A stretch of 64,000 nt of DNA from Roseburia hominis (lineage in GTDB: Bacteria > Bacillota > Clostridia > Lachnospirales > Lachnospiraceae). Each line of letters begins with the position of its first letter. Positions within the stretch are counted from its first letter, which is position 1. Below the pieces are notes generated by a model. The model did no database searches. It saw only the letters and a list, made by a program, of their open reading frames with translations, and was not told where the DNA came from. Shown in pieces: positions 26,119-34,494 of the stretch. The stretch lies in NCBI GenBank assembly GCA_040702975.1, contig CP159990.1, positions 558,001-622,000 on the forward strand, given 5' to 3'. The translations under genes were made by a program, and so were the position numbers.

Positions 26119-27150
26119 ATGAATACGGTAACATTAGGAAAAACAGGAATCACAGTAAATAAAAATGGCTTTGGCGCCCTTCCGATTCAGCGTGTCAGCA
26201 CGGAGGATGCAGTAAAGCTTGCCCGCAAAGCGTATACAGGAGGAATCAGATTCTTTGATACCGCCAGAGCTTATTCAGACAGTGAAGTTAAGCTCGGGGA
26301 AGCCTTCGATGGGATGCGTGAGAAAATCTACATCGCGACCAAGACTGCGGCGGAGAATGCAGAAGACTTTTGGAAGGATCTGGAGACCTCTCTTAAGAAT
26401 CTCCGAACAGATTATGTTGACCTTTACCAGTTCCATAACCCGTCTTTTTGCCCGAAACCGGGAGATGGAACGGGACTTTATGAGGCAGCCCAGGAGGCAA
26501 AGCGCCAGGGTAAGATCAGGCATATCGGAATCACAAACCATCGCCTGGCAGTTGCTATGGAGGCGATCGAGTCGGGACTTTATGAGACACTTCAGTTCCC
26601 GTTTAGCTATCTGGCAAGTGAGAAAGACATCGAGCTTGTAGAAGCGTGCAAGAAGGAGCAAATGGGCTTTATAGCCATGAAGGCATTATCCGGCGGACTG
26701 ATAACGAATTCAGCAGCGGCGTATGCATATTTGGCAGAATATGATAATGTGCTTCCAATCTGGGGCGTGCAGAGGGAACGCGAGCTGGATGAATTTCTTT
26801 CGTACATAGATAATCCTCCGGTGATGAATGAGGAGATCAGAACTCTGATTGAGAAGGACCGGAGGGAACTAAGTGGAGAATTCTGCCGGGGATGCGGATA
26901 TTGTATGCCATGTCCGGTGGGAATTGAGATCAATAACTGTGCGAGGATGAGCCTGATGCTCAGGCGTGCGCCGTCAGATGCATGGCTTACCGAAGAGTGG
27001 CAGGGAAAGATGAAGAAGATAGAAGAATGCCTGCATTGTGGAAAATGTAAGGGCAAATGTCCTTATGGACTTGATACACCGACCCTTCTTGAGAAGAATT
27101 ATGAAGATTATAAGAGAGTGCTCTCTGGAGAAGTAAATGTGAAGGCTTAG
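26119..27150 (+). CDS. Aldo/keto reductase with C-terminal ferredoxin-type [4Fe-4S] domain
   Basis: The start at 26119 is set by AGGAGGAAAGCAC; an upstream frame from 26050 has no such site. The 343-residue protein has an aldo/keto reductase TIM barrel (about 1-270) with the Asp and Tyr of FFDTARAYSDSE, a downstream Lys in KIYIATK and His in YQFHNP. The C-terminal part carries CRGCGYCMPCPVGI and CLHCGKCKGKCPYG, two cysteine clusters able to hold [4Fe-4S] centres. This fused type is frequent in anaerobes and probably reduces carbonyl compounds with NAD(P)H or ferredoxin. The substrate is unknown. Confidence 0.88.
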   Translation: MNTVTLGKTGITVNKNGFGALPIQRVSTEDAVKLARKAYTGGIRFFDTARAYSDSEVKLGEAFDGMREKIYIATKTAAENAEDFWKDLETSLKNLRTDYVDLYQFHNPSFCPKPGDGTGLYEAAQEAKRQGKIRHIGITNHRLAVAMEAIESGLYETLQFPFSYLASEKDIELVEACKKEQMGFIAMKALSGGLITNSAAAYAYLAEYDNVLPIWGVQRERELDEFLSYIDNPPVMNEEIRTLIEKDRRELSGEFCRGCGYCMPCPVGIEINNCARMSLMLRRAPSDAWLTEEWQGKMKKIEECLHCGKCKGKCPYGLDTPTLLEKNYEDYKRVLSGEVNVKA

Positions 27151-27235
27151 ATATGCTCAGCAGGATTGTGTCGGGAAAATGGTGTTAGCATTTAAGAAGC
27201 AAAAAAGAGTGCAGGTTTGTCGGCGATAAAAATAT

Positions 27236-27280
27236 AGCGCAGCGTCAGGAAAAAATCCGAAAGCTGCGCTTTTTCTTTTC
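27236..27280. terminator. Bidirectional terminator between the reductase gene and queT
   Basis: Arms AGCGCAGC (27236-27243) and GCTGCGCT (27263-27270) are perfect, with TTTTTCTTTT on the right and AAAAATAT on the left. It can serve both convergent genes. Confidence 0.82.
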
Positions 27281-27759
27281 TAGAAAATGGTCTTTTTGTA
27301 TTTATTTAACGCCATATACAAAACCATGCCTAAAACTCCGCATCCGATGACCTCGCCGGCTCCGACGGTAAGCATCATAAACGGAATCGGAAGATTGACG
27401 CCATAACCATAGTAAAGTACGAATGGTACGATGAGCGTATTTGCTGCGATTGGAGGAATCGGTGCTAAGAATCGGTTCTGATTCCTTAAGGTATATGTAA
27501 AAACAGCGCCGATTAAGGTTGCAATACTCCCGAAAATGATATCCGGCAGAATCGCGCCTCCTACAATATTTCCAATTAAGCATCCGATGAATAGCCCCGG
27601 AATTGCTGCCGGTGTAAATACCGGAAGAATGGTGAGAGCTTCTGCGATCCGAATCTGGACCTCGCCGAAGCTGAATGGTGCGAATACAAAAGTGAGCACC
27701 ACGTAGATAGCGGCTATCATAGCCGCCTGGGTCATGAATAGTACGTTCTTGTTCTTCAT
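27280..27759 (-). CDS. queT: QueT: queuosine-precursor ECF transporter S component
   Basis: The 159-residue protein has about five to six hydrophobic spans and the QueT-family sequence, including FAPFSFGEVQIRIAEALTIL, FIGCLIGNIVGGAI and GAGEVIGCGVLGM. QueT is the substrate-binding S component that works with the shared ECF energising module (not in this window) to import queuosine precursors such as preQ1. Its leader folds like a preQ1-I riboswitch, which independently supports the substrate. Start codon and AGGAGAG site follow the riboswitch directly. Confidence 0.92.
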   Translation of the reverse strand: MKNKNVLFMTQAAMIAAIYVVLTFVFAPFSFGEVQIRIAEALTILPVFTPAAIPGLFIGCLIGNIVGGAILPDIIFGSIATLIGAVFTYTLRNQNRFLAPIPPIAANTLIVPFVLYYGYGVNLPIPFMMLTVGAGEVIGCGVLGMVLYMALNKYKKTIF

Positions 27760-27772
27760 ATGAAATTCTCTC

Positions 27773-27813
27773 CTCTAGTTTTGTTTTACGAGTGGAAGGT
27801 CTCGAACACTCGG
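27773..27813 (-). promoter_or_regulatory. Candidate preQ1-I riboswitch in the queT leader
   Basis: On the minus strand, stem CGAGTG/CACTCG (27807-27812 with 27789-27794) encloses a 12-base loop and is followed by the A-rich tail TAAAACAAAACTAG, which runs directly into the AGGAG ribosome-binding site. This is the size and layout of preQ1-I pseudoknots, where the A-rich tail docks in the stem and the Shine-Dalgarno is hidden on ligand binding. The consensus was compared by eye only. Confidence 0.68.
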
Positions 27814-27833
27814 TGAGTTTTGCAACGATTGAT

Positions 27834-27862
27834 AGTATAACATGGGGAAGAGGAAAAATCAA
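27834..27862 (-). promoter_or_regulatory. Promoter of queT
   Basis: On the minus strand TTGATT (27857-27862) and TATACT (27834-27839) are separated by 17 bases, about 20 bases before the riboswitch. Confidence 0.7.
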
Positions 27863-27931
27863 GGTCTGTCTAAAATTTGCCCAAGATTTAAAATTTCATT
27901 TTTCAATTATTTCTTTCGTTTTTAAAAAATG

Positions 27932-27960
27932 TTGAAAATCTAAGAAGAATATGTTAAACT
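27932..27960 (+). promoter_or_regulatory. Promoter of the type I toxin mRNA
   Basis: TTGAAA (27932-27937) and TAAACT (27955-27960) are spaced 17 bases apart. The leader that follows contains ACCTC (27991-27995), complementary to the GAGGT of the Shine-Dalgarno, so translation can be self-repressed. Confidence 0.55.
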
Positions 27961-28024
27961 CCACCCAGAACAACCGTTACAGGGTGGAAGACCTCTCATT
28001 TTACATAGGTGGGAGGTGGTGCTA

Positions 28025-28117
28025 ATGAACAATAAACATTTTGACTTCAAAGATATGATGCAATTTGGCATGTTCATGATCGCATTACTGACCTTCATTT
28101 ACTTGATTAGTCATTAG
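28025..28117 (+). CDS. Small hydrophobic type I toxin-like peptide (30 aa)
   Basis: The gene starts after a strong GGGAGGTGG site and encodes MNNKHFDFKDMMQFGMFMIA plus LLTFIYLISH: a short polar head and one membrane span. It resembles holin-like or TxpA/BsrG-type toxins that damage the membrane. A convergent antisense RNA with its own promoter (28217-28245) and terminator overlaps the 3' part of the mRNA, the arrangement of txpA/RatA pairs. Toxicity is inferred from this architecture. Confidence 0.72.
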   Translation: MNNKHFDFKDMMQFGMFMIALLTFIYLISH

Positions 28118-28123
28118 TGCATA

Positions 28124-28211
28124 GAAAAACCACCCTTCAAAGTCTTGGCGGACTGGGTGGAATTTCAACATTCATTTTAGGTCAACCACTTTGACGGTTG
28201 TTCCTTTTGTA
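28124..28211 (-). ncRNA. Convergent antisense RNA (putative type I antitoxin)
   Basis: On the minus strand a promoter TTGCGA (28240-28245), 17 bases, TATATT (28217-28222) should start an RNA near 28211. It would end at the hairpin CCACCC (28155-28160 read in reverse) with GGGTGG (28130-28135) and TTTTTC at 28124-28129. The product of about 88 bases is complementary to the 3' UTR of the toxin mRNA, as in RatA. Confidence 0.65.
28182..28207 (+). terminator. Terminator of the toxin mRNA
   Basis: CAACC (28183-28187) and GGTTG (28196-28200) form a short stem followed by TTCCTTTTG. It lies inside the antisense RNA region, so both transcripts overlap at their 3' ends. Confidence 0.6.
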
Positions 28212-28389
28212 ATTTTAATATAGCATATCTGCCTGGAATTCGCAAGTGCACATCGAAAAAGTCTTAAATAAATTGAACTGATTACTTCATAGTCGTTACA
28301 TCTGCTCGGAATATATTTACACTAAACATATAAGAATGTTACAATGGAAAATGCAGGTGAGATATCCTGTGAATATATTTAGAGGATGA

Positions 28390-29622
28390 ATGGGAAAAGG
28401 TATGTTATCACAGTATAGGGGATTAAGAAAAGAAAATTACATATTATGCTTTGGCCGCCTGGTGACAGCTATGGGGTCTATGGTCTGGCCTATGCTTACG
28501 ATGATTTTGAATCAGAAGATGGGGATTCGGGCAGATCACGTCGCATGGATCATGTCTGCCATAGGAATCGTGTCGCTTCCGGCCAATTTGATTGGCGGGA
28601 AGATGGCGGACCGTTTTAATAAGAAGATGAATATTATCTGGCTGGATTTAATATCTGTGACATGTTACATAATCTGTGCGGCGATTCCTTTGTCGGCAGC
28701 ATCGATTGTGCTGATGTCTGTTGCGTCTACCTGCCAGAATATGGAACATTCTTCCTACAATGCACTCACAGCGGATTTGAACGTGGCCAAGGATCGTGAG
28801 AGAGCGTATTCGCTCCAGTATCTTGGAGGAAATCTTGGATTTGTCTTGTCGCCGGTGATCGCAGGATTTTTGTTCAAGAATTATTTATGGCTGGCCTTTC
28901 TGATCAGTGGGACTTCGATAGGCTGTTCCGCGATACTGATTTTTGTATTGGTAAAAGATATTACGCCGGAAGAGGATGTAAGCTGTCGGGCTTCCTATCA
29001 GGCGGACAGGAAAGGAGAGAGCCTGTGGGCTGTTTTAAAGGAAAATAAAATTGTAATACTGTATATACTTATAGTTGGAGGATATTATGCGATTTACCAA
29101 ATGTATCACTATCTGACGCCTCTGAATTTGGGAAGAGTGCACGGTGACAGAGGCGCAATGATATATGGTTCCATTACCAGTGTGAACTGCGTGGTTGTCG
29201 TTATATTTACGCCACTGATCACGAAGCTGTTCCCGAAGCTTTCGGAACCGGTAAAAACAGTTGCCGGACAGATACTGCAGTTGGCAGGCTTTGCTGTTTT
29301 TCTGCTGTTTATGGGGAAAATACCGTTCTACTATCTTGCGATGGTAATTCTGACATGGGGAGAGGTTTTTATGGTACTTGCGGAAAGCCCGTATCTGTCC
29401 AACCGTATGCCTGCCAGTCATCGGGGGAGAATTAACGGGTTATCTACGGTGACTCGAACGGGTATCACAAGTGGATTTCAGATGCTGGTTGGGAGCATTT
29501 ACGCAGCCAGAACTTCGACGGAGACATGGATATTTGTCCTGGCAGTAGGAGCTTTCTTTGTATTATTGTCTGTCGTGCTGGTGGTAAAAGACCGGAAGGC
29601 TTATGAGAATTTGTATAGATAG
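28390..29622 (+). CDS. Major facilitator superfamily transporter
   Basis: The 410-residue protein has twelve hydrophobic spans, the MFS loop motif GGKMADRFNKK between spans 2 and 3, and a long cytoplasmic loop in the middle (about 195-215). It resembles DHA1-type drug exporters. The substrate is not identifiable. The ATG at 28390 lies close to AGAGGA; an alternative start is 28402. It forms a single-gene unit ended by hairpins at 29629 and 29680. Confidence 0.87.
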   Translation: MGKGMLSQYRGLRKENYILCFGRLVTAMGSMVWPMLTMILNQKMGIRADHVAWIMSAIGIVSLPANLIGGKMADRFNKKMNIIWLDLISVTCYIICAAIPLSAASIVLMSVASTCQNMEHSSYNALTADLNVAKDRERAYSLQYLGGNLGFVLSPVIAGFLFKNYLWLAFLISGTSIGCSAILIFVLVKDITPEEDVSCRASYQADRKGESLWAVLKENKIVILYILIVGGYYAIYQMYHYLTPLNLGRVHGDRGAMIYGSITSVNCVVVVIFTPLITKLFPKLSEPVKTVAGQILQLAGFAVFLLFMGKIPFYYLAMVILTWGEVFMVLAESPYLSNRMPASHRGRINGLSTVTRTGITSGFQMLVGSIYAARTSTETWIFVLAVGAFFVLLSVVLVVKDRKAYENLYR

Positions 29623-29628
29623 TAAGAT

Positions 29629-29663
29629 ACCGCCTTTGCACTTTGGTGAGCAAGGGCGGTTTA
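29629..29663 (+). terminator. Intrinsic terminator after the MFS gene
   Basis: ACCGCCTTTGC (29629-29639) pairs with GCAAGGGCGGT (29650-29660), with one wobble, and TTAAT follows. Confidence 0.7.
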
Positions 29664-29679
29664 ATAATTAACTTAGGGG

Positions 29680-29704
29680 ACAACTATTTTGATAGTTGTT
29701 TTTT
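29680..29704 (+). terminator. Second intrinsic terminator
   Basis: ACAACTA (29680-29686) and TAGTTGT (29693-29699) are perfect and followed by TTTTTT. Repeat family A copy 4 begins at the end of this T-run. Confidence 0.8.
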
Positions 29705-29705
29705 G

Positions 29706-29763
29706 TTGCAAAGCATACCTAAGTGCGTTCGATGGACGTTCATCTCGGTTGCCAGGCATACTC
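29706..29763 (+). repeat. Terminator-associated stem-loop repeat (family A), copy 4
   Basis: TTGCAAAGCATACCTAAGTG begins the unit, with a mutated left arm, an intact right arm GGACGTTCATCTCGGT (ending 29749), and then the start of a second unit, TTGCCAGGCATAC. Confidence 0.85.
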
Positions 29764-29816
29764 TATGTGGTCTTTTGAATAGATTATTTATAGAAAAAAG
29801 CAGAGGAGGCCACAGG

Positions 29817-30341
29817 ATGCATATTTTCCTTTATGTAACAGATTTTATTGTTCCGTTTATGATTCTGTCGATTATTATTTACGGGCTGAGCATGAATGTA
29901 AATGTCTATGATACGTTTATCAAAGGAGCAAAAAGCGGTTTTTTTACGGTGATCAAGATCATGCCGACCCTGATCGGGCTTATGGTCGCGGTGGGGATTT
30001 TGCGGGCGTCGGGTTTTCTTGACTATTTGTCGCAGCTTCTGGGAATGCTTACCGGACGGTTCGGATTTCCCGGGGCGCTTATGCCGCTCACCATAGTGAA
30101 AATGTTTTCTTCTTCGGCGGCGACCGGACTTCTGTTGGACATTTTCAAGGAATTTGGAACGGATTCTTATGTGGGAAGGATCGGTTCCATTTCTATGGCG
30201 TGTACGGAGACCATTTTCTATACGATGTCGGTCTATTTTATGACGGCAAAGGTGACGAAGACCCGCTATACGCTGGTCGGAGCGCTTCTGGCTACCCTGG
30301 CAGGGCTTGCGGCGAGTGTGGTGCTGGCAGGAATGATGTGA
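29817..30341 (+). CDS. spmB: SpmB-like spore maturation protein (nucleoside-recognition/gate domain)
   Basis: The 174-residue membrane protein starts 7 bases after AGAGGAGG. It carries the gate-domain pattern FIKGAKSGFFTVIKIMPTLI and PLTIVKMFSSSAATGLLLDI, matching SpmB in sequence and length. SpmA and SpmB together are needed for spore-core dehydration. SpmA is normally encoded directly upstream, but here the upstream gene is an MFS transporter and no spmA is present within the window. It may therefore act alone or with a distant partner. Confidence 0.82.
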   Translation: MHIFLYVTDFIVPFMILSIIIYGLSMNVNVYDTFIKGAKSGFFTVIKIMPTLIGLMVAVGILRASGFLDYLSQLLGMLTGRFGFPGALMPLTIVKMFSSSAATGLLLDIFKEFGTDSYVGRIGSISMACTETIFYTMSVYFMTAKVTKTRYTLVGALLATLAGLAASVVLAGMM

Positions 30342-30472
30342 AAAGAAGGCGCAGGAAGGCAAAGGGAAGTTTTACATATAATAAATACCGTGCGCTGTTT
30401 GGAGAGTGGCATAAGGGGAGTACCGGAAAAGGCAGGAAAGTATGAATCTGAGAAAACGTTTCAGGAAAAGGA

Positions 30473-30500
30473 TTGACTTCAATTCGAAAATGTGGATAAT
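30473..30500 (+). promoter_or_regulatory. Promoter of the PTS-EIIC-like gene
   Basis: TTGACT (30473-30478) and GATAAT (30495-30500) are 16 bases apart, about 75 bases before the start codon at 30575. Confidence 0.6.
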
Positions 30501-30574
30501 AGTATAAGACGTATTTAGGTGACTAGACAGCTAAAATGACAGAAGATTATGTGAGTAAAGGCGAGGGATAAGCA

Positions 30575-31627
30575 ATGAAAGAGTTTCTAAAGAAAAAGAA
30601 TATCGTTTTCTCGGCAAAACGTTATGGAATTGATGCTTTAAGTGCTATGGCGCAGGGGCTTTTTGCCTCTCTGCTGATCGGGACGATCATCAGTACGCTG
30701 GGAGAGCAGGCGGGACTTGATATCCTGGTGACTATCGGAGGTTATGCGAAAGGAGCGACCGGGGCGGCTATGGCGGTTTCCATCGGATTTGCGCTGCAGT
30801 GTCCGCCGCTGGTACTATTTTCCCTGGCGGCAGTGGGAATGGCGGCGAACGAACTCGGAGGTGCGGGCGGTCCGCTGGCAGTTCTGATCGTGACGATTTT
30901 TGCGGCAGAATTTGGGAAGCTGGTCTCCAAGGAGACGAAGGTGGACATCATCGTGACGCCCTTTGTGTCCATCTTTGTGGGCGTGGCGTTATCCATCTGG
31001 TGGGCACCCGCAATCGGAGCGGCCGCCAGCAGTGTGGGAAAGGCAATCATGTGGGCGACGGAACTTCAGCCCTTCTTTATGGGAATCGTGGTATCAGTGA
31101 TTGTGGGAATCGCGCTTACGCTTCCAATCAGCAGTGCGGCGATCTGTGCGGCACTCTCTTTGACAGGGCTGGCAGGAGGCGCGGCTGTTGCGGGGTGCTG
31201 TGCCCAGATGGTAGGATTTGCAGTAATGAGTTTCAGGGAAAATAAATGGGGAGGTCTGTTTGCGCAGGGAATCGGTACTTCCATGCTTCAGATGGGAAAC
31301 ATCGTGAAGAATCCAAGAATCTGGATTCCGCCTACACTGGCGTCTGCCATAACAGGACCGATCGCCACCTGTATTTTTCAGATGAAGATGAACGGAGCGG
31401 CGGTGGCCTCCGGTATGGGAACCTGCGGCCTGGTAGGGCAGATCGGAGTCTATACCGGCTGGGTTCAGGATATCGCGGAAGGTAGTAAAGCGGCGATCAC
31501 GGCTATGGACTGGCTGGGGCTTGTGCTGATCTGTTTCGTTTTGCCGGCAGTGCTGTCCTGGGCAATCGCGATTCCGATGAGGAAGGCGGGCTGGATCGGG
31601 GAGAATGATCTGAAGCTGGATTTGTAG
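30575..31627 (+). CDS. PTS transporter subunit IIC-like membrane protein (PTS_EIIC_2)
   Basis: The 350-residue protein has eight to ten glycine- and alanine-rich membrane spans and the pattern of the PTS_EIIC_2 family, for example ALQCPPLVLFSLAAVGMAAN and GGAGGPLAVLIVTIFAAEF. It lacks attached EIIA or EIIB domains, and none are encoded nearby, so whether it phosphorylates a sugar is doubtful. It is a single-gene unit with promoter and terminator. Confidence 0.78.
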   Translation: MKEFLKKKNIVFSAKRYGIDALSAMAQGLFASLLIGTIISTLGEQAGLDILVTIGGYAKGATGAAMAVSIGFALQCPPLVLFSLAAVGMAANELGGAGGPLAVLIVTIFAAEFGKLVSKETKVDIIVTPFVSIFVGVALSIWWAPAIGAAASSVGKAIMWATELQPFFMGIVVSVIVGIALTLPISSAAICAALSLTGLAGGAAVAGCCAQMVGFAVMSFRENKWGGLFAQGIGTSMLQMGNIVKNPRIWIPPTLASAITGPIATCIFQMKMNGAAVASGMGTCGLVGQIGVYTGWVQDIAEGSKAAITAMDWLGLVLICFVLPAVLSWAIAIPMRKAGWIGENDLKLDL

Positions 31628-31729
31628 AGCTGGGGAAGCGATTTTAAGATAGTGTGATGAAATACTGTTTGGGATTATGATGTTGCCTGTAGTAAGAGAT
31701 TAAAAATATTATCGTGATAAAATACTGCA

Positions 31730-31772
31730 TATGCCCTATTGAAAAATGTAGGGATCATATGCAGTATTTTTG
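31730..31772 (+). terminator. Intrinsic terminator after PTS-EIIC-like gene
   Basis: AAATACTGCATATG and CATATGCAGTATTT are perfect inverted copies followed by TTTTG. Repeat family A copy 5 starts in the T-run. Confidence 0.82.
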
Positions 31773-31830
31773 TTGCCATGCATACCTAAGTGAACGTCCG
31801 GTGGACGTTCATCTCGGTTGCAAAGCATGC
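31773..31830 (+). repeat. Terminator-associated stem-loop repeat (family A), copy 5
   Basis: TTGCCATGCATACCTAAG is followed by the intact hairpin TGAACGTCC-GGT-GGACGTTCA and ATCTCGGT (ending 31818), then a second box TTGCAAAGCATGC. Confidence 0.9.
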
Positions 31831-31849
31831 ATTTATCGTTTAGGATTCA

Positions 31850-33691
31850 TCATTTTAATAATTTTTCGCGGGCGTAAGACGATACAATATCAAAAGGCGC
31901 AGGCCCGACGTCCAGGACGGCCCGGTGAAACTCTTTTTGAGAGAATTTGTCTCCCAGTTCGGCGGCAATTTCCTTTTTGAGATTAAAAAATTGCAGGTAA
32001 CCAAGGTAGTATTTTAAGTAATTTCCGGGATTTCCGACGATCAGTTCATATACATTTTGAATGGCATTCACATCTGTAATCCCGTAATCCTTGAAAAATG
32101 CGGCAGTGTCGGACAGGGACCAGCCATCGTAGTGGATTCCCATGTCGGCGAGAGCGTAGAGCGCCAGCATGACAGAACTGTTTTTCTGAAGGAGAACAGC
32201 TTCGTCTTTGGAGAGCGGAGCGAGATAGTAGGACATCATTTCCGCGTAAGTGGCCCAGCCCTCTACATAGCCGCCGAAATCCAGAATGCTTCTGAGGGGA
32301 TCGGCATTTTGTGCGGTGAAATAGACGGTCTGGTACAAATGACCGGGGTAGCCTTCGTGGGCGAGTGTGGTAAAAAGGTTGAGGCCTTCTACGGTCTGCC
32401 CGCGATTGATGTAAATGACATTTTCCGAGGTATTGTCGATGGCTGGAATCATGTAGAAAGCCGGACTTAGGTATTCCTCCATCGCAGCAGGAACATATTT
32501 TACGCTGGTATTTACAGATGGAATTTCGGGAAATGCTCCTGTTATTTTGTTTTTCAGATCGTCCAGAATGGAAGTGGGGGCGGCAAGGTCCAGGACCTGG
32601 GAGGAATCCACCCGGACAACCGAATTTTTACTTAAGGACGGCGTGGTCAGAATGGGGGCGCCACATTCCCGAATGGCGGAAGGGGCAGTATATTCTGACT
32701 GACCATTCTGGCTTCCTGTGGGAAATAGTACCTGTTCCATGGCGTTTAGATCCTCGGCCATCTGCGCTTTCGTCATTTTTTGAAGGGTGGGAATGGACTC
32801 GGAAATACCGGTATTTTGTTTTACGACATACTCATAATATTTTTTTCCGTCGGAAAGAAAACAAAGCCCTTTTTCATTTTTGCCGCTTCCTTTCAGGTCA
32901 TTTAGTTCCTCCGCCAGGCGCTGATAGGCTGGGAAAATGACTTCTTCGATTTGTTTGGCGTTTTCGGCTGAGAGTTCTTTTTTCTCTGCATCTGAAAGGG
33001 AAGGAAGAGCGCTCAGCCGTTCTTCAAATGTTGTGTATAGATAATTTTCCTCGCCCATGTCTACGAAGGAGCTGCATTGGGAAATGACAGAATCTGCCTG
33101 ATAATCCGGCATGAACAGCCCGTTTCTGGATTTGGCCCTCTGGAAAGTGAGAAGGGAGTCAAAGTAGGCGTCTGTCTGCCCGAGAAGTTTGAGATAAGTT
33201 TTTGCATCTGCCACATCATAAAACTGGTATTCGGAGAGCAGGACCGGGAGCTGGGCGTGGATCCCGGTAATAGGGCTTAGCGGTTCCTGGTACAGAAGAA
33301 AATCGGCGCCCGATATAGCCGTGTTAAGATAAGAATCCAAAATATTGTAGGTGAGGCGGTTTTCGGACGAGAGTTTTGTATCTTTGAACTTATGTAGCGC
33401 GGCAGCCACATTTTCGGTGGAGGCCTTTACTGCCGCCTGATCGGTAGTAAATCCTCCATATGTGACGGGAGAGTTTTCCAGTTCGTACCGCCCTGGGTCC
33501 TGCAGGGTATAGTGGAGGCTGATCGTGCTTGCGGCTACTTCCTGCCGAAAGAGCTGGTCCGTAAATTTACGGAAATCCTCGTCGCCGGATTTTGTGCGAC
33601 TGCACCCGGTAATAGTAAGAAGGATAAAAAGAAATAAGAAAAAAGAAAGGAAATACTTTCTTTTTTTGAGAGGGAAACTTGAATGATTCAT
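31850..33691 (-). CDS. DUF885 family lipoprotein, putative metallocarboxypeptidase-like
   Basis: The 613-residue protein has a lipoprotein signal peptide with lipobox TITGC and Cys30 as the lipidated residue, so it is anchored on the outside of the membrane. The rest is an alpha-helical DUF885 protein; the motif AHEGYPGHLYQ, an HExxxGH-type metal site, lies at about 440-450, as in this M32-like family. It probably cleaves peptides, but activity is unproved. It is transcribed divergently from niaR. Confidence 0.8.
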   Translation of the reverse strand: MNHSSFPLKKRKYFLSFFLFLFILLTITGCSRTKSGDEDFRKFTDQLFRQEVAASTISLHYTLQDPGRYELENSPVTYGGFTTDQAAVKASTENVAAALHKFKDTKLSSENRLTYNILDSYLNTAISGADFLLYQEPLSPITGIHAQLPVLLSEYQFYDVADAKTYLKLLGQTDAYFDSLLTFQRAKSRNGLFMPDYQADSVISQCSSFVDMGEENYLYTTFEERLSALPSLSDAEKKELSAENAKQIEEVIFPAYQRLAEELNDLKGSGKNEKGLCFLSDGKKYYEYVVKQNTGISESIPTLQKMTKAQMAEDLNAMEQVLFPTGSQNGQSEYTAPSAIRECGAPILTTPSLSKNSVVRVDSSQVLDLAAPTSILDDLKNKITGAFPEIPSVNTSVKYVPAAMEEYLSPAFYMIPAIDNTSENVIYINRGQTVEGLNLFTTLAHEGYPGHLYQTVYFTAQNADPLRSILDFGGYVEGWATYAEMMSYYLAPLSKDEAVLLQKNSSVMLALYALADMGIHYDGWSLSDTAAFFKDYGITDVNAIQNVYELIVGNPGNYLKYYLGYLQFFNLKKEIAAELGDKFSQKEFHRAVLDVGPAPFDIVSSYAREKLLK

Positions 33692-33846
33692 AAAAACTCC
33701 GAGAAAGTTTTTTTATATTTTATGATAAAGAACAAGAAAGTAGACGGGGAAATAAAGGATATGGTATACTTCTAAAGGAAAGGTATTGGTAACTGTGAGG
33801 GTACCAAGCAGATACAGGAATTGAAAAATAAAGGGGACTGAATATT

Positions 33847-34383
33847 ATGAATGGTTCTGAGCGAAGAGAACAGATTATAAGCAGAATAAAAAGCAGTAAC
33901 GGTCCTGTTTCGGGTAAAGCGCTGGCGGAGCTTTTTTCAGTGAGCCGTCAGGTGATCGTGCAGGATATTGCGCTGATCCGGGCGGCTGGATATGATATCA
34001 TTTCCACCAATCGCGGTTATATTCTGAATTCGCCGCAGGCGGTGACCCGTATCTTCAAGGTCAGCCATACTGATGAGCAGCTTGAAGACGAACTTTGTAC
34101 GATCGTAGACCTTGGCGGAAAAGTGGTAAATGTTATGGTAAATCACCATGTTTATGGTCATATGGAGGCAGCGTTAAATGTAAATTCCCGCCGGAAAGTC
34201 AAAGCCTTTCTGGCGGATATCCAGAGTGGGAAGTCAAGTCCTCTCATGAAGATTACGTCAAACTATCATTATCATTTGGTGGAGGCTGATAGTGAGGAGA
34301 CACTTGATGAAATTGAGAGGGCGTTGAAAGAAAAAGAATACCTGGTAGAAGGGAAATGGAATAGAAGCCAAGTAAAAATATAA
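33847..34383 (+). CDS. niaR: NiaR/NadR-type niacin-responsive transcriptional repressor
   Basis: The 178-residue protein has an N-terminal winged HTH (about 5-60: GKALAELFSVSRQVIVQDIA) and a C-terminal 3H domain containing metal-binding histidines (VNHHVYGHMEA and SNYHYHLVEA). This is the NiaR family of Firmicutes, which represses NAD biosynthesis and niacin-uptake genes when nicotinic acid is present. No NAD gene is adjacent, so its targets lie elsewhere. A TATACT-like -10 precedes it. Confidence 0.88.
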   Translation: MNGSERREQIISRIKSSNGPVSGKALAELFSVSRQVIVQDIALIRAAGYDIISTNRGYILNSPQAVTRIFKVSHTDEQLEDELCTIVDLGGKVVNVMVNHHVYGHMEAALNVNSRRKVKAFLADIQSGKSSPLMKITSNYHYHLVEADSEETLDEIERALKEKEYLVEGKWNRSQVKI

Positions 34384-34417
34384 TTTCATCGATAAATGTC
34401 TATGTTCATCGAAAATA

Positions 34418-34445
34418 TTGCAATTGAGATAAAAGGGTGTATACT
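34418..34445 (+). promoter_or_regulatory. Promoter of the second Rpn gene
   Basis: TTGCAA (34418-34423) and TATACT (34440-34445) are spaced 16 bases apart. Confidence 0.6.
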
Positions 34446-34494
34446 TCGTATTACCTATTTGCGGCAATAAGGATAAAGGAGGAGATGGACGTAG

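Noticed and set aside
25934..27280. Similarity between 25934-25980 and the terminator at 27226-27280
   Set aside because: Both contain AAAAATATA and AAAGCTGCGC, but the match is short and interrupted and could be chance.
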